Shown piece after piece: positions 56,559 to 64,000 of a stretch of 64,000 nt of DNA. The DNA comes from Rhodococcus sp. OK519 (GTDB lineage: Bacteria > Actinomycetota > Actinomycetes > Mycobacteriales > Mycobacteriaceae). The translations under genes and the position numbers were made by a program. Under the pieces are notes generated by a model. It saw only the letters and a program-made list of their open reading frames with translations. It was not told the origin of the DNA and searched no databases. Each line of letters begins with the position of its first letter. Position 1 is the first letter of the stretch. The stretch is from NCBI RefSeq assembly GCF_003051005.1, contig NZ_QAOW01000001.1, positions 496,001 through 560,000 of the forward strand, given 5' to 3'.

Positions 56559-57698
56559 GTGCGCGACCTCGTCGAAATCGGCATGGGCAGGACTGCCCGA
56601 CGCACCTACGAGTTGGACGACATCAACATCGTTCCCTCTCGCCGGACCCGTTCCTCCAAGGAGGTGTCGACGGCCTGGCAGATCGATGCGTACCGCTTCG
56701 ACATCCCGGTGCTGGCTCATCCGACCGACGCGCTGGTGTCGCCGTCGTTCGCGATCGAGCTCGGCAAGGCAGGTGGCCTCGGTGTCATCAACGGTGAGGG
56801 TCTGTGGGGTCGGCACGCCGACATCGAGCAGAAGCTGACCGAGCTGGCCGAGATGGCGGAGAAGGAAGTCGATCCGGACGCCGCCGTCGCGCGTCTGCAG
56901 GAACTGCACGCCGCGCCGCTCCAGCCCGAGCTGCTGGCCGCTGCCGTCGCGCAGGTTCGCGATGCCGGTGTCACCACGGCTGTCCGGGTCAGCCCGCAGA
57001 ACGCTCGCGCGCTCACCCCGGCGCTGGTCAAGGCCGGCATCGACCTGCTGGTCATTCACGGCACCATCATCTCGGCCGAGCACGTCGCCCACGGGGACAG
57101 CGAGCCGCTGAACCTCAAGACGTTCATCTCCGAGCTGGACGTCCCGGTCATCGCCGGTGGCGTGAGCGATCACCGCACCGCGCTGCACCTGATGCGCACC
57201 GGCGCGGCCGGCGTCATCGTGGGCTACGGCTCCACCGAGGGCGCCACCACCACCCGTGAGGTGCTCGGCATCGGCGTGCCGATGGCGACGGCGATCGCCG
57301 ACGCCGCCGCCGCCCGCCGTGACTACCTCGACGAGACCGGTGGCCGCTACGTGCACGTCATCGCGGACGGCGACATCACCACGTCGGGTGACTTCGCGAA
57401 GGCCATCGCGTGCGGTGCCGACGCGGCGGTCATCGGTGCACCCCTCGCGGTGGCGCAGGAGGCTCCGGGTGGCGGCTGGTTCTGGCCGTCTGCAGCGGCG
57501 CACCCGTCGATGCCGCGCGGTTCGCTGTTGCCGGTGTCGTACGGCGAGCGTCCCAGCCTGGACCAGGTTCTCAACGGACCGTCGGACGACCCGTACGGCT
57601 CGCTCAACTTCGTCGGCGGCCTGCGCCGCTCGATGGCGAAGTCGGGCTACTCCGACCTCAAGGAGTTCCAGAAGGTGGGTCTGAGCGTCCGCGCCTGA
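56559..57698 (+). CDS. guaB3: IMP dehydrogenase-like GuaB3
   Basis: This 379-residue member of the actinobacterial GuaB3 subfamily has an IMPDH-like barrel without CBS domains. It opens VEIGMGRTARRTYELDDINIVPS. GTG 56559 follows GAAAGGGGC. Recent work on this subfamily indicates a GMP reductase-like activity rather than IMP dehydrogenase, so the classic name may mislead. It is cotranscribed with guaB and followed by a terminator. Confidence 0.92.
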   Translation: MRDLVEIGMGRTARRTYELDDINIVPSRRTRSSKEVSTAWQIDAYRFDIPVLAHPTDALVSPSFAIELGKAGGLGVINGEGLWGRHADIEQKLTELAEMAEKEVDPDAAVARLQELHAAPLQPELLAAAVAQVRDAGVTTAVRVSPQNARALTPALVKAGIDLLVIHGTIISAEHVAHGDSEPLNLKTFISELDVPVIAGGVSDHRTALHLMRTGAAGVIVGYGSTEGATTTREVLGIGVPMATAIADAAAARRDYLDETGGRYVHVIADGDITTSGDFAKAIACGADAAVIGAPLAVAQEAPGGGWFWPSAAAHPSMPRGSLLPVSYGERPSLDQVLNGPSDDPYGSLNFVGGLRRSMAKSGYSDLKEFQKVGLSVRA

Positions 57699-57711
57699 CC
57701 TCGGATCTCGG

Positions 57712-57745
57712 CGAGTGGCCCGGCACTTCGGTGCCGGGCCACTCG
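57712..57745 (+). terminator. Terminator after guaB-guaB3
   Basis: A perfect 15-bp stem CGAGTGGCCCGGCAC with a TTCG tetraloop is followed by TGTCTTTC, 14 bp past the guaB3 stop. Confidence 0.9.
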
Positions 57746-57873
57746 TGTCTTTCGGGGAACCGGGCACCTTTGGTGGAACCGGTAGTTACATTCAGGGCAC
57801 CCTTGTGGCTCGAGTCACAGGATTGCGGTGCATACTGGCGAGTAACAATCCGGTTCATGGTGGAGGTGTCCCA

Positions 57874-59625
57874 ATGGGCAAGCAGCGCGCAACCGACTAC
57901 GACGTGCTCATCGTCGGCTCCGGATTCGGTGGCAGCGTCACCGCGCTCCGGCTCGTCGAGAAGGGCTACAAGGTCGGTGTGCTCGAGGCCGGACGCCGCT
58001 ACGCCGACGCCGACTTCGCCAAGACCTCGTGGGATCTCAAGCGGTTTCTGTGGGCGCCCGCTCTCGGCTGCTACGGCATCCAGCGCGTCCACCTGCTGCG
58101 CGACGTCCTGATCCTCGCCGGTGCGGGCGTCGGCGGCGGCTCGCTCAACTACGCGAACACGCTGTACAAGCCGCCGGCGTCGTTCTTCCAGGATCCGCAG
58201 TGGAGCGGCATCACCGACTGGGACGCCGAACTGACGCCGCACTACGAGCAGGCCCGCAAGATGCTCGGTGTCGTCCAGAATCCGCACATGACGCCCGCCG
58301 ACGAGGTCATCAAGTCGGTCGCCGAGGACATGGGTGTCGGCGAGACGTTCATCCAGACCCCGGTCGGGGTGTTCTTCGGTGAGCCCGGCGAGACCGTCCC
58401 GGACCCGTACTTCGGCGGCGCCGGCCCGGCCCGAACCGGCTGCATCGAGTGCGGCGAGTGCATGACCGGCTGCCGCCACGGCGCCAAGAACACGCTGATC
58501 AAGAACTACCTCGGCCTCGCCGAGAAGGCGGGCGCGACGATCGTCCCGATGACGACCGTCGAGTCGCTGCACGAGCGGTCGGACGGCACGTGGGACGTCG
58601 TGACCCGGCGCACCGGCGCGAAGGTCCGCAAGAACCACAAGTCGTACACCGCGAAGTTCGTCGTCGTCGCGGCCGGCACGTGGGGCACTCAGCATCTGCT
58701 GCACAAGATGAAGGACACCGGCGCGCTGCCGAAGCTGTCGCATCGGCTGGGCGAGCTCACCCGCACCAACTCGGAGTCGATCGTCGGTGCGGGCAAGTAC
58801 AAGGTCGACCCGACGATGGATCTCACGCACGGCGTCGCGATCACGTCGTCGTTCCACCCCACCGCGGACACCCACGTCGAGCCGGTGCGGTACGGCAAGG
58901 GCTCCAACGCAATGGGCCTGCTCCAGACACTGATGACCGACGGCGGCGGCACCACCCCGCGTTGGGTCAAGCTATTGAAGGTGATCGCCGCGAATCCGGG
59001 GCAGATGCTGCGCATGCTGACCGTCAGGAACTGGAGCGAGCGGACCATCATCGCGCTCGTCATGCAGAACCTCGACAACTCGATCACCACGTACACCAAG
59101 CGCGGCGTCCTCGGTCGCCGCAAGGTCACCAGCAAGCAGGGCCACGGCGAGCCGAACCCGACGTGGATCCCGGCCGGCAACGAGGCCACCCGTCGGATCG
59201 CCGACAAGATCGACGGCGTCGCCGGAGGCACCTGGGGTGAGGTGTTCAACATCCCGCTCACCGCGCACTTCCTCGGCGGCTGCACCATCGGGTCGGATGC
59301 CGACCACGGTGTGATCGACCCCTACCACCGCGTGTACGGGTACCCGACGCTCAGCGTGGTCGACGGTGCCTCGGTGTCGGCCAACCTGGGTGTGAACCCG
59401 TCACTGACGATCAGTGCGCAGGCGGAGCGGGCGGCGGCGCTGTGGCCCAACAAGGGCGAGCAGGACAACCGGCCCGCTCAGGGCGCACCCTACGAGCGGC
59501 TGGCGCCGGTCGCGCCCAATATGCCGGTCGTCCCCGCGGGTGCGCCCGCCGCGCTGACCCTGCCGATCGTCGAGATCCGTGGAGGTCAGAAGGAGGACTC
59601 GGAGGCGGGTAGCGGGGTCGCCTAG
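57874..59625 (+). CDS. choD: Cholesterol oxidase-like GMC flavoprotein ChoD
   Basis: This 583-residue GMC-type oxidoreductase has the FAD-binding loop VGSGFGGSVTALRL at the N-terminus, the GAGVGGGSLNYANTLY motif, and a C-terminal GMC_oxred_C region with HFLGGCTIG. CIECGECMTGCRHGAKNT near 190 resembles ferredoxin-like cysteine spacing and is typical of the actinobacterial ChoD group. ATG 57874 follows TGGAGG. Mycobacterial ChoD is poorly active as a cholesterol oxidase, so the natural substrate is uncertain. It lies between guaB3 and guaA as in M. tuberculosis. Confidence 0.9.
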   Translation: MGKQRATDYDVLIVGSGFGGSVTALRLVEKGYKVGVLEAGRRYADADFAKTSWDLKRFLWAPALGCYGIQRVHLLRDVLILAGAGVGGGSLNYANTLYKPPASFFQDPQWSGITDWDAELTPHYEQARKMLGVVQNPHMTPADEVIKSVAEDMGVGETFIQTPVGVFFGEPGETVPDPYFGGAGPARTGCIECGECMTGCRHGAKNTLIKNYLGLAEKAGATIVPMTTVESLHERSDGTWDVVTRRTGAKVRKNHKSYTAKFVVVAAGTWGTQHLLHKMKDTGALPKLSHRLGELTRTNSESIVGAGKYKVDPTMDLTHGVAITSSFHPTADTHVEPVRYGKGSNAMGLLQTLMTDGGGTTPRWVKLLKVIAANPGQMLRMLTVRNWSERTIIALVMQNLDNSITTYTKRGVLGRRKVTSKQGHGEPNPTWIPAGNEATRRIADKIDGVAGGTWGEVFNIPLTAHFLGGCTIGSDADHGVIDPYHRVYGYPTLSVVDGASVSANLGVNPSLTISAQAERAAALWPNKGEQDNRPAQGAPYERLAPVAPNMPVVPAGAPAALTLPIVEIRGGQKEDSEAGSGVA

Positions 59626-59654
59626 GCCGGGGTAGGCGTCGGAGCTGCGCATAT

Positions 59655-59666
59655 TAGACTGTGCAG
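59655..59666 (+). promoter_or_regulatory. -10 element for a leaderless guaA transcript
   Basis: TAGACT at 59655-59660 is followed by 6 nt and then GTG 59667. The spacing suits a transcript starting exactly at the GTG. Confidence 0.5.
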
Positions 59667-61238
<1,572 letters not shown>

Positions 61239-61252
61239 TCCCGCACTGACAG

Positions 61253-61294
61253 ACGACAGCGCCCCGGCCACCACACAGGCCGGGGCGCTGTCGT
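61253..61294. terminator. Bidirectional terminator after guaA
   Basis: A perfect 17-bp stem ACGACAGCGCCCCGGCC with an 8-nt loop lies 14 bp past the guaA stop and 9 bp from the convergent gene's stop. Confidence 0.9.
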
Positions 61295-61303
61295 TTCGTG
61301 CGG

Positions 61304-61567
61304 CTAGCGCCGCCGGCCGGGCGAGAACACCAGCACTGCACCGATCGCGACGGCCACGATCACGAAGACCCACCGGAGTTCGACGTTCGTGAAGAACTCG
61401 AGCGAGAACGGTCCGACCAGAGCCCACACGCTGGCGAACAGTGCGGCCAGTCCTGCGAGGAGCAGGCCGACCGAGGGGCGCCGGGATGTCGTGGTGGTCG
61501 GGTCATCGGTGTCGTCCAAGGGGATACCCGAGTTGGGGATGTCCGAGTTGTCGGCGAACTCAGCCAT
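61304..61567 (-). CDS. Small two-helix membrane protein
   Basis: This 87-residue protein has a polar N-terminus with several Asp/Thr residues, then two membrane helices (about 35-55 and 60-80) ending in a basic RRR tail. ATG 61567 overlaps the upstream PspC-family gene by 8 bp, so they are translated together. It is probably an accessory of the PspC module. No family is recognised. Confidence 0.7.
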   Translation of the reverse strand: MAEFADNSDIPNSGIPLDDTDDPTTTTSRRPSVGLLLAGLAALFASVWALVGPFSLEFFTNVELRWVFVIVAVAIGAVLVFSPGRRR

Positions 61568-62846
61568 GCTGCACCTCCACACTTGCCATGGTTCCGTGGG
61601 CCTTGACGGTCAGCACGGGACTGTCGTCCGCGGCGTCGGTGCCGCGATGGATTCCGGTGTCGAGACAGCGGTTCGAGTCGCCCAATGTGACCGTGCAGAT
61701 GTTCTCGACGCTCATCGCGGGCGGCACGATCACTCTGAATTCACCGAGCGTCGCGTCCACCTCGACGGTCTTGTTCTCCGTGAGCTGCATTCCGGTGAGG
61801 TCGAGGGTGAAGTTTCCGAACCCGCCGGAGTACGAAGGCTGGAGCTCGGCTGCTGTTGTCGGCCGCCATGTCCGTTCGCCTGACGCGTCGAAGTTCAATG
61901 GCCCGATCAACGATGCGAGGACGACGAAGCCGACCAGCGGGAACGTCACCACGAGCAGCCCGTAGCCGCGGCGGAGGAACGCACCGACAAGCAGGCCGAC
62001 GGCGATCACGGCGAGGGAGATCGCGCCGATCCGGGCGGGGGACAACCACTCTGCGCCGACTGCGGCCGACACCGCCGCCGCTGCTGCGGCGGCCAGGACC
62101 GCAAGGCCGATGACGACCGACGTGAAGCGGCTGCGCGGCTTGCGTGGCACGTCCGCCGGCGGCTCCGGTGTGCGGGCGGGCTCGGGCAGGTCCCACGCGA
62201 ACGGTGCGACGCCGAGTGGATCCCAGGCGGGGGGAGTGGGCTCCGTCCGTGCGTCGCCCGTGGCATCGAATTGCGGTGCGGGGGAGGATGGTTCGTACCG
62301 GTCGGGCAGTCGGGTGTACGGGCTGTACGCAGGTGGCGGGTAGGCGCCGGCCTGTGCGGTCTGGAACGGCGTGACCGGGTAGTTCGGAACGGCCTGCGCG
62401 ACGCTCGCCGGAAGAGCTGGAGGTACCGGCTGCCGCTGGTACAGCAGCCACAGCCCGCCGAGCATGAGGGCGAAGCTGAGCACCACGGAGCCGCCCATGC
62501 CGAACCCGATGGGGCCGATAGTGCTGAGCGCGATCGCGAGCGCGACCACCAGCACCACGGTCTTGGTTCCGGACTGCGAGCTACGGCCGCGGCCGAGGAG
62601 CGATTCGGCGGGCGATACCTGGTCGCCGGGCTTGCTGAGGAGCAGCCAACCGGCGATGTACAGGATGATGCCGGCGCCGCCGAAGATCGTGGACACGACG
62701 AACGCGACCCGCACCAGGACGGGATCGACGCTGTAGCGCTGGCCGATGCCGGCCGCGACGCCGGCGATGTGCCCCTGCTGCGGCAGCCGGAGCGGACGGG
62801 TGCGCCACAGGTCGTGAAGCTGGTCGGAGAAGCTCCCAGTGGTCAT
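61560..62846 (-). CDS. PspC-domain membrane protein with C-terminal DUF-like beta domain
   Basis: This 428-residue protein has an N-terminal PspC domain (about 20-80: GVAAGIGQRYSVDPVLVRVAF), membrane helices, and a Pro/Tyr-rich cytoplasmic linker. It then has more membrane helices and an extracytoplasmic beta-rich domain with LGEFRVIVPP, as found in LiaF-like proteins. ATG 62846 is chosen. It is divergent from a PspC-type histidine kinase, so it may be its sensor or target in envelope-stress response. Confidence 0.82.
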   Translation of the reverse strand: MTTGSFSDQLHDLWRTRPLRLPQQGHIAGVAAGIGQRYSVDPVLVRVAFVVSTIFGGAGIILYIAGWLLLSKPGDQVSPAESLLGRGRSSQSGTKTVVLVVALAIALSTIGPIGFGMGGSVVLSFALMLGGLWLLYQRQPVPPALPASVAQAVPNYPVTPFQTAQAGAYPPPAYSPYTRLPDRYEPSSPAPQFDATGDARTEPTPPAWDPLGVAPFAWDLPEPARTPEPPADVPRKPRSRFTSVVIGLAVLAAAAAAAVSAAVGAEWLSPARIGAISLAVIAVGLLVGAFLRRGYGLLVVTFPLVGFVVLASLIGPLNFDASGERTWRPTTAAELQPSYSGGFGNFTLDLTGMQLTENKTVEVDATLGEFRVIVPPAMSVENICTVTLGDSNRCLDTGIHRGTDAADDSPVLTVKAHGTMASVEVQHG

Positions 62847-62959
62847 GCATCCATCGTTGCGGTCGCGGCACTGTTCGCACATCGGGAACTACCCTGATCT
62901 TTCCCTGAACCCGAGTCCCGGCCGGGCCCGGAGCCCCCGAATCTCAGGGTCGGCCCCTG

Positions 62960-64000
62960 ATGCCCGACGCGCGCGACCGTGCCAGGATCGAGACTGTGCA
63001 ACCTGTGGTCGACCCGAGCCCGGCCGTGAGCCCCGCGCCTGCGGTGGCTCCTGCCTCCGTGGACGAAGCTCTCCACCCGAAGCTGCAACGCCGGGTCGGG
63101 GGCCGCATCGTGGGGGGTGTCGCCGGCGGTATCGCCGATCATCTGGACGTCGACGTGTTCAAGGTGCGCATCGCGTTCACGCTGCTCGCGGCGCTGGCCG
63201 GTGCCGGCATCGTCACCTACGGGCTGCTCTGGATCTTCACTCCGCCCGGCACCGACACCGAGAGGCCGAGTGCCGCCGAGCGTCGGCGTGCCCTGGGCCT
63301 GGCGGTCATGGGGCTCGCGTTGAGCGCCGGTCTGGCCCTGATGATCAGCGGGACGGCGGCGTCGGTGATCACGCCGTTCGTCGTGGTGTCGGTGGGCGCC
63401 GCGCTGGTGTGGAGGGAGTTCGATACCGACGGCTCGCGGTCGGTGCTGGGGCTGCCTCGCCGGCCGACGGTACTCACGTGGGCGCGCGTCGTGGGCGGGG
63501 TGACGCTCATCGTGGCCGGTCTCGGCGTCGTGATCCTCGCGCAGGTCGACCTCGACGCGCTGCGGTCGTCGCTGCTGGCCGTCGTCGTCACGCTGATCGG
63601 TGCGGGCCTGCTGACGGTGCCGCTGTGGCTGCGGCTGTGGCGGGCGCTGGGGGAGGAACGAGCCGCCCGCATCCGCAACGACGAGCGCGAGGAGATCGCG
63701 TCGCACCTGCACGATTCGGTGCTGCAGACACTCGCGCTCATCCAGAAGCAGGCCGAGTCGCCGCAGGAGGTGACCCGGCTCGCGAGGGGGCAGGAACGCG
63801 AGTTGCGGCGGTGGCTGTTCGGTGGTGGAGAGACCGCGCACACCAGTCTGTCGGAGGCGCTGCAGACCATCGCGGGTGAGGTCGAGGATCACCACGGGGT
63901 GACGGTGCGGCCCGTGACGGTCGGCGACGTCGAACTCGAGACCGAGGGCGGTGACGGGACCGGGCTGTCGCGGGAGTGCTTCACGGCACTGCTCGGTGCG
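62960..64000 (+). CDS. PspC-domain sensor histidine kinase, N-terminal part
   Basis: This open frame runs to the window edge. It has an N-terminal PspC domain (RVGGRIVGGVAGGIADHLDVDV), several membrane helices, and the HisKA_3 phosphoacceptor box in EEIASHLHDSVLQTLALIQ, with the phosphorylated His. The ATPase domain begins but is cut off. ATG 62960 is one start; GTG 62996 is an alternative. A LuxR-type response regulator is expected just beyond the window. Its role would be envelope-stress sensing, together with the divergent PspC protein. Confidence 0.85.
   Translation, partial: MPDARDRARIETVQPVVDPSPAVSPAPAVAPASVDEALHPKLQRRVGGRIVGGVAGGIADHLDVDVFKVRIAFTLLAALAGAGIVTYGLLWIFTPPGTDTERPSAAERRRALGLAVMGLALSAGLALMISGTAASVITPFVVVSVGAALVWREFDTDGSRSVLGLPRRPTVLTWARVVGGVTLIVAGLGVVILAQVDLDALRSSLLAVVVTLIGAGLLTVPLWLRLWRALGEERAARIRNDEREEIASHLHDSVLQTLALIQKQAESPQEVTRLARGQERELRRWLFGGGETAHTSLSEALQTIAGEVEDHHGVTVRPVTVGDVELETEGGDGTGLSRECFTALLGA

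Noticed and set aside
62839-63879. A plus-strand 346-residue ORF over the kinase region
   Set aside because: It is a basic, low-complexity frame. The frame from 62960 gives PspC and HisKA_3 motifs and stays open to the window end.

Overview
The window is a high-GC actinobacterial chromosome segment. It most likely comes from a rhodococcus- or nocardia-like member of the Mycobacteriales. Three things point there. Gene order follows, from memory, the M. tuberculosis block running from the ESX-4 locus (Rv3450c) to guaA (Rv3396c). Actinobacterial markers are present (WhiB3, SigD with its anti-sigma factor, SigK/RskA, GroEL1 with a histidine-rich tail). There are no PE/PPE genes, and aromatic-catabolism genes are present. 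GTG starts and 4-bp GTGA/ATGA overlaps are common.

Layout. 1-9.9 kb is a complete type VII secretion locus of ESX-4 type: eccB (cut by the window edge), mycP, eccD, eccC, an Rv3446c-family accessory protein and a WXG100 pair. 10-19 kb holds ornithine aminotransferase (rocD), rplM-rpsI, glmM, a two-gene unit with a WxG-like cysteine-rich protein, a serine-less alpha/beta-hydrolase-like protein, and glmS. 18.6-27.4 kb holds a cupredoxin lipoprotein, a VOC protein, NAD(P)HX repair, alr, and the tsaE/tsaB/rimI/tsaD t6A genes, with an MpaB-family oxygenase on the opposite strand.

27.3-46.5 kb looks like an accessory block relative to the mycobacterial order. It holds an Hsp70/actin-fold membrane protein, a K+ channel, a Tat-exported phosphoesterase, and a phenylpropionate/cinnamate-type catabolic set. 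The catabolic set comprises XRE-cupin and IclR regulators, an MhpB-type extradiol dioxygenase, and an eight-gene minus-strand operon. That operon encodes a three-component ring-hydroxylating dioxygenase, a dihydrodiol dehydrogenase, a C-C hydrolase, a CoA ligase and a small GNAT-like protein. A divergent reductase-thioesterase pair faces it. The genes could take an aromatic acid to a cis-dihydrodiol, a catechol, a ring-cleavage product and a dienoate. The hydratase and aldolase of the lower pathway are not here. Embedded in the block is a chimeric gene in which a truncated alpha/beta hydrolase runs in frame into the C-terminal part of a DUF222-HNH protein.

46.5-64 kb returns to core genes: CIRCE-controlled groES-groEL1; an Mpt83-like lipoprotein-sigK-rskA operon preceded by a SigK-type promoter; whiB3; sigD-rsdA; guaB, guaB3, choD and guaA; and a PspC-domain cluster ending in a histidine kinase cut by the window edge. 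Several strong bidirectional hairpin terminators separate convergent units. No rRNA, tRNA, CRISPR array, insertion sequence or integrase was recognised.
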